From Rhizobium sp. Root1334 (GTDB lineage Bacteria; Pseudomonadota; Alphaproteobacteria; Rhizobiales; Rhizobiaceae), in assembly GCF_001426665.1 (NCBI RefSeq), contig NZ_LMEY01000012.1:310001-374000 (forward strand): a stretch of DNA of 64,000 bases, in the 5' to 3' direction. The position numbers and the translations under genes are program-made. The notes beneath the pieces were generated by a model. The model was given only the letters and a program-made list of their open reading frames with translations, did no database searches and was not told the DNA's origin. Numbering within the stretch: the stretch's first letter is position 1; every line of letters begins with the position of its first letter. Below are positions 39,476-48,540 of the stretch, one piece after another.

Positions 39476-40438
39476 TCAGTAGCCGAGGCCCTTCTTTTCT
39501 TCGTAGACCTTCTGCGGATCGTCAGCCTGGGTGTAGAGCTTCGATTCCGTCTGGATCCACTTGGCCGGCTTGGTGCCATCCTTCAGGAACGCATCGAGTG
39601 CATCGAATGCCGGACCGGCCATGTTCGGCGTCAACTCAACTGTGGCGTTGGCTTCACCAGCTGCCATCGCCTGGAAGATATCCGGAACCGCGTCGATGGA
39701 GACGACGAGAATATCCGTTCCCGGCTTCAAGCCGGCTTCCTTGATCGCCTGGATGGCGCCGACGGCCATATCGTCATTGTGGGCGTAGAGCGCGCAGATA
39801 TTCTTGCCGCCGTCTTCCGCCTTCAGGAAGCTTTCCATGACTTCCTTGCCCTTGGTACGCGTAAAGTCGCCGGTCTGGCTGCGGACGATCTTGAGGTTGT
39901 CATAGCCTTTCAGCGCCTCTTCGAAGCCCTTCTTGCGGTCGATAGCCGGAGAGGAACCTGTGGTGCCCTGCAGCTCGACGACGTTGCATTGCTTGCCGCC
40001 GACCTTGTCGACCAGGAACTTGCCGGCAACGTTGCCCTCATGAACAAGATCGGATGTGACGGCCGTGAGGTAGAGATCGTCCTTCGAATCCACCGTGCGA
40101 TCGAGAAGGATGACCGGGATTTCGGCATCCTTGGCTTCCGTCAGGACTTCATCCCAACCGGTGGCGACAACCGGGGCGATCAATATGGCATCAACGCCCT
40201 GTGCGATGAATGACCGCAAGGCTTTGATCTGGTTTTCCTGTTTCTGTTGCGCATCGGCGAATTTCAGGTCGATGCCGCGCTTTTCCGCCTGTTGCTTGGT
40301 CAAGGTGGTTTCGGCCGCGCGCCAGCCGGATTCGGAGCCGATCTGCGAAAAGCCGATCGTCAGGTCGGCGGCAGAGGCCGAACCGAACATGCAGGCAGCC
40401 AGAACCGTGGCACAGCTAAGTGCAGTCTTGATTTTCAT
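39476..40438 (-). CDS. ytfQ: Galactofuranose-type periplasmic sugar-binding protein
   Basis: This is the periplasmic receptor of the importer. The product is 320 residues with a signal peptide (MKIKTALSCATVLAACMFGSASA). It tracks E. coli YtfQ closely: TIGFSQIGSESGWRAAET, QQKQENQIKALRSF, APVVATGWDEVL, CNVVELQGTTGSSPAIDRKKGF and VELTPNMAGPAFDAL. YtfQ binds galactofuranose, so that sugar is the best guess for the ligand. GGAGG precedes the ATG. It is the first gene of the operon. Confidence 0.93.
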   Translation of the reverse strand: MKIKTALSCATVLAACMFGSASAADLTIGFSQIGSESGWRAAETTLTKQQAEKRGIDLKFADAQQKQENQIKALRSFIAQGVDAILIAPVVATGWDEVLTEAKDAEIPVILLDRTVDSKDDLYLTAVTSDLVHEGNVAGKFLVDKVGGKQCNVVELQGTTGSSPAIDRKKGFEEALKGYDNLKIVRSQTGDFTRTKGKEVMESFLKAEDGGKNICALYAHNDDMAVGAIQAIKEAGLKPGTDILVVSIDAVPDIFQAMAAGEANATVELTPNMAGPAFDALDAFLKDGTKPAKWIQTESKLYTQADDPQKVYEEKKGLGY

Positions 40439-40452
40439 GATTTCCTCCCAAA

Positions 40453-40472
40453 AAGCTGCTCCTCAGCAGCTT
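40453..40472 (-). promoter_or_regulatory. Palindrome in the ytfQ leader
   Basis: AAGCTGCT-CCTC-AGCAGCTT is a perfect 8+8 inverted repeat. Its near end is about 15 bases from the ytfQ start codon, just upstream of the ribosome binding site. It may be an mRNA hairpin or an operator for the linked FadR-type regulator. The A+T-rich stretch 40473-40505 beyond it probably holds the promoter. Confidence 0.5.
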
Positions 40473-40547
40473 GAATAAAAAATCATACTATATTATTTAT
40501 GTAAACAGTTTTTGCGCGTCTTTAAGCAAATTCACATAGTCCAGAAT

Positions 40548-40578
40548 CGAAAAAGGGCGGCCTTGCGGCCACCCTTTC
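40548..40578 (-). terminator. Rho-independent terminator of the BMP-type ABC operon
   Basis: On the minus strand AAAGGGTGGCC-GCAA-GGCCGCCCTTT forms a long stem with one mismatch, followed by T residues. It lies 24 bases after the stop of the substrate-binding protein gene and insulates it from ytfQ. Confidence 0.9.
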
Positions 40579-40601
40579 CGATTGCAACGATGGGTGCCGG
40601 A

Positions 40602-41672
40602 TTATTGCGGCAGTTTGTCGTCAACGCCTTCGACGTAAAAGTTCATGCCGAGCAGCGTGCCGTCATCCGAGGATGCGCCGGCGGCCAGCCATTCGGAACC
40701 GTCCTGCTTCTTCAGCGGGCCGGTGAAAGGCTTCAGTTCACCCGACTCGATCTTCTTCTGGGTCTCTTCCGCCATCGCCTTCACGTCATCCGGCATGTTG
40801 GTATAGGGCGCCATGCTCAGGATGCCGTCCTTCAGGCCGTCCCAGCTCGACTGGGTTTCCCACTTACCGTCGAGGAAGAGCTGCGTGCGCTTGATGTAAT
40901 AGGCGCCCCAGGTATCAACGATCGCGGTCAACTGTGTTTCCGGACCAGCCTTGATCATATCGGAGGCCTGGCCGAAAGCCTTGATGCCGCGTTCGGCAGC
41001 AACCTGCATCGGTGCGGTCGTGTCGGTGTGCTGCGTCAATACGTCGACGCCCTGGTCGATCAGCGCCTTTGCAGCATCAGCTTCCTTGCCGGGGTCGAAC
41101 CAGGTGTTTGCCCATACGACCTTGATCTTGAAATCCGGGTTAATCGAGCGGGCGCCGGTGACGAAGGCATTGATGCCCATGACCACTTCCGGGATCGGGA
41201 AGGAAGCGATGTAACCGGCAACGCCCTTCTGAGAGATCTTTGCGGCGATCTGACCCTGAATATAACGGCCCTCGTAGAAACGGCTGTTATAGGTCGCAAG
41301 GTTTGGCGCCGTCTTGTAGCCGGTCGCATGTTCGAACTTAACATCCGGGAATTTTGCGGCAACCTTGACGGTCGCATCCATGAAGCCGAACGACGTGGTG
41401 TAGATCAGGCCGCAGCCGGAGCGTGCCAGGCGCTCGATGGCGCGCTCGGCATCCGGGCCTTCCGGAACGCTTTCGAGGAACTGGGTTTCGATCTTGTCGC
41501 CGAGCGCCTTTTCAAGCTCCAAACGGCCAATATCGTGTGCCTGAGTCCAGCCGCCGTCGGTCTTTGAGCCGACATAGACGAAGCAGACCTTTGCCTTGTC
41601 GGCAGCGTAGGCGCCGGCGGAAAAGCCGATGACCGCTGCTGTCGTGGCGAGTGCGAAAAGTAGTTTTTTCAT
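40602..41672 (-). CDS. BMP family ABC transporter substrate-binding protein
   Basis: This is a periplasmic receptor of the BMP/PnrA class, which typically binds purine nucleosides or related compounds. The product is 356 residues with a signal peptide (MKKLLFALATTAAVIGFSAGAYA). Family segments are GGWTQAHDIG, IYTTSFGFMDA, FYEGRYIQGQIAAKIS, the GYIASFPIPEVVMGINAF segment and VDVLTQHTDTTAPMQVA. It is the last gene of an operon read ATPase, permease, permease, receptor. The exact ligand is not evident from sequence. Confidence 0.92.
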   Translation of the reverse strand: MKKLLFALATTAAVIGFSAGAYAADKAKVCFVYVGSKTDGGWTQAHDIGRLELEKALGDKIETQFLESVPEGPDAERAIERLARSGCGLIYTTSFGFMDATVKVAAKFPDVKFEHATGYKTAPNLATYNSRFYEGRYIQGQIAAKISQKGVAGYIASFPIPEVVMGINAFVTGARSINPDFKIKVVWANTWFDPGKEADAAKALIDQGVDVLTQHTDTTAPMQVAAERGIKAFGQASDMIKAGPETQLTAIVDTWGAYYIKRTQLFLDGKWETQSSWDGLKDGILSMAPYTNMPDDVKAMAEETQKKIESGELKPFTGPLKKQDGSEWLAAGASSDDGTLLGMNFYVEGVDDKLPQ

Positions 41673-41711
41673 TTTGACCTCTGTAGGTTTGGTTTACGTC
41701 GTTGTTCTTGT

Positions 41712-42632
41712 TTACCGGTCCGGCACAAAGGACTTGCCGAGCGACGCCGGCGTATTGATCAATGTCATGCGTCGATTGTGCGAGATGAGAATGAGTACGA
41801 TAATTGTCGCCAGATAGGGAAGAGCGGAAAGAAACTGCGAGGGAATGCCGATGCCGAAGGCCTGGGCATAGAGCTGACTGATCGATACGGCGCCAAACAG
41901 ATAACCGCCGGCCACGATCCGCCATGGCCGCCAGGAGGCAAATACCACTAGCGCCAGCGCGATCCAGCCACGCCCGGCCGACATGTTTTCCGCCCATTGC
42001 GGCGTATAGACCAGCGATAACTGAGCGCCGGCCAGACCGGCGCAGGCACCGCCGAACATCACGGCCAGATAGCGCGTGCGGATGACATTGATGCCGAGCG
42101 CATGCGCTGAAGCGTGGCTATCGCCGACGGACCGGAGTTTCAGGCCAGCACGGCTTTTGAACAGGAACCAGTTGACGCCGGCGACCAGCGCTATCGACAG
42201 ATAGAAGATCAGATCCTGCTTGAACAGGACGGGGCCCAGAAACGGGATATCCGAGAGGACCGGAAAGACGATCTGCGGCAGTTTGATCCCGGATTGCCCG
42301 AGATAGGGTTCGGCGATCATGCTGGAAACACCGAGCCCCAGGATGGTCAAGGCCAGCCCTGTCGCCACCTGATTGGCAACCAACGTCAAGGTGAGGAAAC
42401 CGAACAGCAGCGAAAACAGCGCGCCCGCCGCGATACCGGCGAGAATGCCGATATAGGGAGATCCGGTGACCTGCGTGGCGATGAAGCCGCAGGCCGCCCC
42501 CATGACCATCATGCCCTCGACGCCAAGATTGAGGACGCCGGACCGCTCGGTGACCAGTTCGCCGATCGCCGCGAGGACCAAGGGAGTCGCCGCCGTGATA
42601 ATGGTCAGCAGCATCGCTTCGAAAATTCCCAT
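41712..42632 (-). CDS. Nucleoside-type ABC transporter permease 2
   Basis: This 306-residue membrane protein has about eight to nine helices, of the BMP-associated permease family (NupQ/YufQ type). Signature segments are ATPLVLAAIGELVTERSGVLNLGVEGMM near the N-terminus and FGGACAGLAGAQLSLVYTP. Its first base is shared with the last base of the upstream permease gene. The receptor gene follows after 39 bases. Confidence 0.9.
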   Translation of the reverse strand: MGIFEAMLLTIITAATPLVLAAIGELVTERSGVLNLGVEGMMVMGAACGFIATQVTGSPYIGILAGIAAGALFSLLFGFLTLTLVANQVATGLALTILGLGVSSMIAEPYLGQSGIKLPQIVFPVLSDIPFLGPVLFKQDLIFYLSIALVAGVNWFLFKSRAGLKLRSVGDSHASAHALGINVIRTRYLAVMFGGACAGLAGAQLSLVYTPQWAENMSAGRGWIALALVVFASWRPWRIVAGGYLFGAVSISQLYAQAFGIGIPSQFLSALPYLATIIVLILISHNRRMTLINTPASLGKSFVPDR

Positions 42633-43726
42633 CAGCGTATCCCCTTACCGGCCGTCTCGCTCAGGTCGTACCACATCATCCTGATCTTGTAGTGGATGAG
42701 CGTGTCGCAGGAGAGCACGAAGAACAGCAGGAGCCCCTGGAATACCCGGATCGGCTTGTCGGAAATCTGCAGCGAAACCTGCACCGCCTCGCCACCGAGA
42801 TAGGTCAGCGCCAGCACAAGCCCGGCAACCACAATCCCGAGTGGATTGAGGCGTCCGAGGAAGGCAACAATGATCGCAGTAAAGCCGTAGCCGGGTGAAA
42901 TCACCGGCCGTAGCTGCTGGATCGCGCCGCTGACCTCAGCAATGCCCGCAAGACCCGCCAGAGCGCCAGAGAGCAGCATGGAAAACCAGATCATCTTGCG
43001 CGACGAAAAACCGGCGAAACGCCCTGCCCGCTGCGATTGGCCAAGCACGGTGATCTCGAAACCCTTCAGCGTGTAGCGCATCATGAACCAGACCAGGATC
43101 GCCGCGATAATCGCGAAGCCAAAGCCCCAATGCGCCCGTCCGGACGCGATCATTTCAGGCAGGATGGCGGTTGCGTCGAAGGTCCGGGTTTCCGGAAAAT
43201 TCATGCCGCCCGGATTGCGCCAGGGGCCGCGCACCAGCCAATCGAGAAACAGCTGCGCGACGTAGACCAGCATCAGGCTGGTGAGGATTTCGTTGGTGTT
43301 CAGATGTGCCTTGAGGAAAGCCGGAATGCCCGCAAACAGCGCACCGCCCAGCATGCCGAGCAGCATCATCAGCGGCAGAACCAGCGGCGATTGCCATTCA
43401 TAGAACACGACGGGCAGGATCGACCCGGCGATCGCCCCCATGATGAACTGACCTTCGGCGCCGATATTCCAGTTGTTCGAACGATAGCAAACGGAAAGAC
43501 CGACAGCGATGAGTATGAGCGGCGCTGCCTTGATCGCCAGTTCGTGCAGCGACCAGACCTCCGTCAGAGGCTCGATGAAGAAGCTGTAAAGGGCGGCGAT
43601 CGGGTCCTTGCCGAGCATCATGAACATGATGCCGCCGAAAATGAGCGTCAGCCCGAGCGCGATGAACGGCGACAGGATGGAAAACAGCTTGGAGACGTCA
43701 GGGCGCCGTTCCAGTTCAATGCGCAT
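42632..43726 (-). CDS. Nucleoside-type ABC transporter permease 1
   Basis: The product is 364 residues (NupP/YufP type). It has a cytoplasmic lead (MRIELERRPDVSKLF), about nine to ten helices, the AAPLILIAVGLSVCYRSNNWNIGAEGQ segment near residue 65, and SGALAGLAGIAEVSG. I chose the ATG at 43726, which overlaps the ATPase gene end by 11 bases. The 30-base longer frame begins in Arg-rich sequence and is less likely. With permease 2 it forms the membrane channel. Confidence 0.9.
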   Translation of the reverse strand: MRIELERRPDVSKLFSILSPFIALGLTLIFGGIMFMMLGKDPIAALYSFFIEPLTEVWSLHELAIKAAPLILIAVGLSVCYRSNNWNIGAEGQFIMGAIAGSILPVVFYEWQSPLVLPLMMLLGMLGGALFAGIPAFLKAHLNTNEILTSLMLVYVAQLFLDWLVRGPWRNPGGMNFPETRTFDATAILPEMIASGRAHWGFGFAIIAAILVWFMMRYTLKGFEITVLGQSQRAGRFAGFSSRKMIWFSMLLSGALAGLAGIAEVSGAIQQLRPVISPGYGFTAIIVAFLGRLNPLGIVVAGLVLALTYLGGEAVQVSLQISDKPIRVFQGLLLFFVLSCDTLIHYKIRMMWYDLSETAGKGIR

Positions 43727-45290
43727 GCGCCGTCTCCGCAGTCTCGGTCTTGCCATACATGCCGCCCATCAACAGTCCGATTTTTTCGCGCGACAGTTCC
43801 GATGCCGGATAGATATCGGAAAGTTTGCCTTCGCTGATCACCGCAATTTCCGTCGCCACTTCGAAGATTTCATCAAGGTCCTGGCTGATAACAAGGACTG
43901 CGGAACCGGATTTAGCCAGATCGACAAGCGCCTGCCGGATACGGCTGGCCGCACCTGCATCCACCCCCCAAGTCGGCTGATTGACGATCAACACCGTCGG
44001 CTGACGGTCGAGTTCGCGGCCGACAATGAATTTCTGCAGATTGCCACCCGACAGGGAACCGGCTGGTGGATTTTCGCCGCTCTTGCGCACATCCATTGCT
44101 GAGGAAATACGCTTCGCCGCCATTTTGACTGCATCCTGGCGGATCAGCCCGAGCGGACCGCCGCCGAGAAAGGCGCGCCGGTCGGACTGGCTACGGGCAA
44201 GGATGAGGTTGTCGGAGAGCGACAGCGCCGAAACGGCAGCATGTCCATGCCGCTCCTCCGGCACGAAACTCGCCCCCATCAGCCGGCGGGCATTGATGCC
44301 GCGCGTACCGACCGGTTTGTCCGAGATCAGAATGACATCATCGCTGGCGACAGGATATTCGCCGGACAGCGCGTCGAAAAGCTCTCCCTGCCCGTTGCCC
44401 GCAACACCGGCAATCGCCAGCACTTCTCCGGCATGCACCTTCAGACAGATGTTCTTCAGGGCAACGGCAAAAGGCGTTCTGGCAGCGGCGGACAGATGGC
44501 GAGCCTCAAGCTTGACGGTACCCTTTGAATTTGTGCCTTCGGCACTGACATGCGCGACATCACTGCCGACCATCATACGGGCCAGCGAGGATGGAGTTTC
44601 CTGGCGTGGATCGCAGGCGCCGGTCACCTTGCCATGGCGCAGAACAGTGGCGCGGTCGCAGATGCGCTGCACCTCTTCCAGCCGGTGGCTGATATAAAGC
44701 ACCGAGCGCCCCTCGGCTTTCAGCTTGTTCAATGTTTCGAACAGCCGGTCGGCCTCCTGCGGCGTCAGCACCGAAGTCGGCTCGTCGAGAATGATCAGCT
44801 TCGGGTTCTGCAGCAAGGCGCGGACGATTTCGATTCTCTGGCGCTCGCCTACCGACAAGTCGGCCACATGCGCATGCGGATCGAGCGGAAGTCCATAGGC
44901 ATGCGAAAGGTCGGACGCTTCCTTGGCGATCTTTGCCAACGACACGCCGGGATCCATCGACAGGGCAATATTTTCAGCGACGGTCAGTGCTTCAAACAGC
45001 GAAAAATGCTGAAACACCATGCCGATGCCGAGCTTGCGGGCGGCACTGGGGCTGGTGATGCGCACCGGCTGCCCCTGCCAGACGATCTGGCCGCTGGTGG
45101 GCGCAAGCACACCGAACAGCATCTTGACCAGTGTCGACTTGCCGGCGCCATTCTCGCCGAGAAGTGCGTGAATTTCGCCCGGTCTAATATCGAGATTGAT
45201 TCCGTTACAGGCCGCGAATGTGCCGAACAGTTTTGTCAGTTGGCCAACAGCCAGCAATAGACTGTTGGCGGGTTGTCCCTCAGCCGACAC
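43716..45290 (-). CDS. Nucleoside-type ABC transporter ATP-binding protein (two ABC domains)
   Basis: This is a 524-residue tandem ATPase of the NupO/sugar class. Domain 1 has Walker A LLGENGAGKSTLVKMLFG near residue 45, GMVFQHFSLF, LSVGERQRIEIVRALLQ and LIILDEPTSVLTP. Domain 2 has GVAGNGQGELFDALSG, FVPEERHGHAAVS and GSLSGGNLQKFIVGRELDR. It leads the operon. The quinone oxidoreductase gene ends 52 bases upstream with no terminator seen, so read-through from it is possible. Confidence 0.92.
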   Translation of the reverse strand: MSAEGQPANSLLLAVGQLTKLFGTFAACNGINLDIRPGEIHALLGENGAGKSTLVKMLFGVLAPTSGQIVWQGQPVRITSPSAARKLGIGMVFQHFSLFEALTVAENIALSMDPGVSLAKIAKEASDLSHAYGLPLDPHAHVADLSVGERQRIEIVRALLQNPKLIILDEPTSVLTPQEADRLFETLNKLKAEGRSVLYISHRLEEVQRICDRATVLRHGKVTGACDPRQETPSSLARMMVGSDVAHVSAEGTNSKGTVKLEARHLSAAARTPFAVALKNICLKVHAGEVLAIAGVAGNGQGELFDALSGEYPVASDDVILISDKPVGTRGINARRLMGASFVPEERHGHAAVSALSLSDNLILARSQSDRRAFLGGGPLGLIRQDAVKMAAKRISSAMDVRKSGENPPAGSLSGGNLQKFIVGRELDRQPTVLIVNQPTWGVDAGAASRIRQALVDLAKSGSAVLVISQDLDEIFEVATEIAVISEGKLSDIYPASELSREKIGLLMGGMYGKTETAETAHAH

Positions 45291-45342
45291 GCCGCCCCTC
45301 TTTTCTCATTCTCTGCTGCCCTGGCTGCCTCTCCGGCTTGTC

Positions 45343-46320
45343 TCAGGGAATCAGCAATGTTGTTCCGCTCGTTTTTCTTGCTTCCAGATCTGCATGCGCC
45401 TGACTTGCATCGGCAAGCGCATACGTCTGGTTGATATTGATACGCACTTTGCTGCTTTGCACAACATCAAACAAGGAGTTTGCACATGCCTCCAGCGCCG
45501 CCCGTGTGGAAACATAGCTGAACAGGGTCGGCCGTGTTGCAAACAGCGAGCCCTTTTGCGCCAGGATGCCGATATTGACGCCCTCCACCGGGCCTGAAGA
45601 ATTGCCAAAACTCACCCAGAGGCCGCGCGGCTTGATGCAATCGAGCGAGGCCGGATAGGTATCCTTGCCGACAGAATCATAAACCACGTCGACACCCTTG
45701 CCGCCGGTGATCTCCTTGACCGCGCTGACAAAATTGTCGGTGCGGTAGTTGATGACATGGTCGTATCCATGAGCCAGCGCCAGATCGATCTTGTCCTGCG
45801 AACCCGCAGTTCCGATGACCGTCGCACCGAGCGCCTTGGCCCATTGGCCAGCGATCAGGCCGACACCGCCCGCGGCCGCGTGAAACAGAAGCGTGGTTTC
45901 CGGCCCGACCTTGAAGGTCTGATTGAGCAGGTACTGCGCCGTCATGCCCTTCAGCATCATTGCCGCCGCCGTTTCCAGCGTGATGCCATCAGGCACCTTC
46001 ACCAGCTGCGAAATCTCGATATTGCGCTCGCTCGCATAGGCTCCATCGGAGGATGCGTAGGCTACCCGGTCACCAACCGAAAAGCTGCTGACATTATCGC
46101 CGACCGCCGTGACAATGCCCGCGCCCTCTTTACCCGGAATGAAGGGAAGTCCTTCGGCCGACTTGTAGAGGCCTGTACGAAAATAGACGTCAATGAAATT
46201 CACGCCGACCGCGACCTGGCGGATCTGCACTTCGCCCGGCCCTGGGGCAGAAAGCGTTACACCTTCAATTTTGAGAACTTCCGGTCCGCCAAGTGTGCGC
46301 ACCATGATGGCCTGTGCCAT
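45343..46320 (-). CDS. Quinone oxidoreductase (zinc-independent MDR family)
   Basis: This is a predicted NADPH:quinone reductase of 325 residues. The GroES-like N-terminal part (GEVQIRQVAVGVNFIDVYFRTGLY) and PFIPGKEGAGIV match Qor proteins. The Rossmann signature is AAAGGVGLIAGQWAKALGATVIGT near residue 148. Zinc-binding cysteines of alcohol dehydrogenases are absent, as expected. It starts nine bases after the pcs stop, so it shares a transcript with phosphatidylcholine synthase; a metabolic link is not obvious. Confidence 0.92.
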   Translation of the reverse strand: MAQAIMVRTLGGPEVLKIEGVTLSAPGPGEVQIRQVAVGVNFIDVYFRTGLYKSAEGLPFIPGKEGAGIVTAVGDNVSSFSVGDRVAYASSDGAYASERNIEISQLVKVPDGITLETAAAMMLKGMTAQYLLNQTFKVGPETTLLFHAAAGGVGLIAGQWAKALGATVIGTAGSQDKIDLALAHGYDHVINYRTDNFVSAVKEITGGKGVDVVYDSVGKDTYPASLDCIKPRGLWVSFGNSSGPVEGVNIGILAQKGSLFATRPTLFSYVSTRAALEACANSLFDVVQSSKVRININQTYALADASQAHADLEARKTSGTTLLIP

Positions 46321-46329
46321 GAAACCTCC

Positions 46330-47055
46330 TCAACCCCGTCCAAGCCGGGGAAATATCTGCAAGACGAAACCGATGACATAGAGATAGATGCCGGTACCGA
46401 CGACGCCGGCCACGACCCAGGCAGGAGTGTCGAAATGCAAAAGCAGCGCGTAGCCGCTGAGCACCGACCAGACAGCAAAGACGGCCAGATTGAGCGGCCG
46501 CAGGCGCTTGACGCGCACCGGGTGCAGGAAACTGATCGGCATGAAGGTCAGGACAACTGATACGGCGACGACGATCGAGGCCGCCAGTTCGCTGGCATCG
46601 ATGACGAACAGCGTGAACACCACCATGTTCCAGACGACCGGGAAGCCGGAGAAGAAATACTCGTCCGTCTTCATACCCATGTCGGCATAATAAATCGCAC
46701 TCGACATGACGATGGCACCGGCGGCAAAGAACGACCATGGTTCACCGATCATGCCGCTCTGATAGAGCGCAAAGGCAGGAAGAAGCACATAGGTGACATA
46801 GTCGATGACATTGTCGAGCGTATCGCCGGACCAGTTCGGCAGCACTTCCTTGACGCGAACCTTGCGGGCAATCGGCCCGTCGATGCCATCGACGGCAAGA
46901 GCCAGACCCAACCACCAGAACATATCGACGAATCGGTGCTCGGCTGCAGCAACCACGCCCAAAAAGGCGAGGAATGATCCGGATGCGGTGAGAATATGAA
47001 CGGAAAATGCGCGAATTTCCGCGTAGGGCACGCGCTTGTAGTTAAAAAACTTCAT
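46330..47055 (-). CDS. pcs: Phosphatidylcholine synthase
   Basis: Pcs condenses choline directly with CDP-diacylglycerol to give phosphatidylcholine in the inner membrane, a pathway first described in Sinorhizobium. The product is 241 residues with about eight helices. The modified CDP-alcohol transferase motif DGIDGPIARKVRVKEVLPNW followed by SGDTLDNVIDYVTYV (about residues 56-91) supplies the catalytic aspartates. I chose the ATG at 47055 (MKFFNYKRVPYAEIRAF), which matches the family; the 47100 frame adds 15 unrelated residues. It is a strong marker for rhizobial membranes. Confidence 0.95.
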   Translation of the reverse strand: MKFFNYKRVPYAEIRAFSVHILTASGSFLAFLGVVAAAEHRFVDMFWWLGLALAVDGIDGPIARKVRVKEVLPNWSGDTLDNVIDYVTYVLLPAFALYQSGMIGEPWSFFAAGAIVMSSAIYYADMGMKTDEYFFSGFPVVWNMVVFTLFVIDASELAASIVVAVSVVLTFMPISFLHPVRVKRLRPLNLAVFAVWSVLSGYALLLHFDTPAWVVAGVVGTGIYLYVIGFVLQIFPRLGRG

Positions 47056-47334
47056 CGGCAGACGCACCCTGTCCTTACTCTGCGCTTTCCTTGGAAGCAT
47101 GCTGAACCGGCCGTTTCACTAGCCCACGCTCCCGTACCCGCACTGTTGCGCGGGTGTTGGCGGTAATATGCACCGTTTGCGTTTGGCTGCCAGCAAAAAT
47201 CACCTAACGCCGCAAAAGCACAAGAATCAGCTGTGGATGCGACGTGCATCTGCGCCATTTCACCCCATTTCCTTCGCAGCCGCCGACAGTTAAGATCGAA
47301 CCCTCAACAGATACATGCACGGGAAGCGGACGCC

Positions 47335-48540
47335 ATGGAGCACTTTGAAATCGCAGTCGTCGGTGCGGGGCTCGCCGGATCTCTGGCAGCGCTTGCGGTT
47401 GCCGATACCGGCCGCAGCATCGCGCTGATTGCGCCGGTGGCTGGCAAAGCCGATGGACGGACTACGGCGCTGATGGATCAATCAATTGAGCTCGTGCGGA
47501 AACTTGGCCTCTGGCAGGCCGTTGCGCCATTGGCAGCCCCTCTTTCCAGCATGCGGATCATCGACGCAACAAACCGGCTGCTGCGCGCGCCGACAGTGAC
47601 CTTTCACGCCGCAGAAGTCGGACTAGAGGCATTCGGATACAATATTCCCAACGCTCCCTTCCTTACCCTCCTGGAACAGGAAACAGCCAAACGGCCGACG
47701 TTCACGCGTCTTGTTGCGAGCCTGGCGCAGGTCGAATTTGAACCCGAGCGCGCCGTGCTGACGCTCGATGATGGGCGCACCATCACGGCCAGCCTTGTGA
47801 TCGGCGCCGACGGCCGGAAATCCGGCGTACGCGCGGCCGCCGGTATCGAGGTGCGCAACTGGTCCTATCCGCAAAGTGCGCTTGTGCTCAATTTCTCCCA
47901 TCAGGTGCCCCACCAGAACATCTCGACGGAATTCCACACACCGCACGGCCCGTTTACGCAGGTTCCATTGCCCGGTGGTTTGCGATCCAGCCTTGTCTGG
48001 GTTCAGAAACCGGAAGACACCGAAGCGGCGCTGGCCCTTTCGCCTGACGCTCTGGCATTGGCGGTGGAACAGCGCATGCAATCCATGCTCGGGAAAGTGG
48101 TTATAGAAGGTGCGGCCCAGTCATTCCCGCTCTCCGGCATGACTGCCCACGCCTTCGGCAAGGGCCGGGCGGTCCTGATCGGCGAAGCCGCCCACGCCTT
48201 CCCGCCTATTGGTGCACAGGGACTGAATCTCAGCCTGCGCGACATCATGGCCGCCCTATCGCTGCTCGGATACTCACCTGTTCCTGACGATTTTGGCGGC
48301 CGTTATGACCGCAAACGGCGCGCCGACATTCTCAGCCGCACCGTCAGCGTCGATCTGCTCAATCGCTCCCTCTTGTCTGACTTCCTGCCCGTACAGATGC
48401 TGCGTGCTGCAGGCCTGCAGGCTTTGGCAAGTGTAGCGCCGCTGCGCAATCTGATGATGCGCGAGGGGATCAATCCAGGCAGTGCGCTGCAATCCCTGCG
48501 TGGTGCGTTACGGGAAAAGATCGGCCGGAAGAGCGCCTGA
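47335..48540 (+). CDS. UbiH/UbiF family FAD-dependent hydroxylase
   Basis: This is a flavoprotein monooxygenase that probably hydroxylates the ubiquinone ring precursor. The product is 401 residues. The FAD-binding GxGxxG is in IAVVGAGLAGSLAAL near residue 6, the second motif VIGADGRKSGVR near residue 158, and the third GEAAHAFPPIGAQGLNLSLRD near residue 283. Which ring carbon is modified cannot be read from the sequence; rhizobia use UbiL-type enzymes with broad regioselectivity. I chose the ATG at 47335 with GGAAGCGGA ahead of it. The 3' end overlaps the convergent AEC transporter gene by 33 bases. Confidence 0.92.
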   Translation: MEHFEIAVVGAGLAGSLAALAVADTGRSIALIAPVAGKADGRTTALMDQSIELVRKLGLWQAVAPLAAPLSSMRIIDATNRLLRAPTVTFHAAEVGLEAFGYNIPNAPFLTLLEQETAKRPTFTRLVASLAQVEFEPERAVLTLDDGRTITASLVIGADGRKSGVRAAAGIEVRNWSYPQSALVLNFSHQVPHQNISTEFHTPHGPFTQVPLPGGLRSSLVWVQKPEDTEAALALSPDALALAVEQRMQSMLGKVVIEGAAQSFPLSGMTAHAFGKGRAVLIGEAAHAFPPIGAQGLNLSLRDIMAALSLLGYSPVPDDFGGRYDRKRRADILSRTVSVDLLNRSLLSDFLPVQMLRAAGLQALASVAPLRNLMMREGINPGSALQSLRGALREKIGRKSA

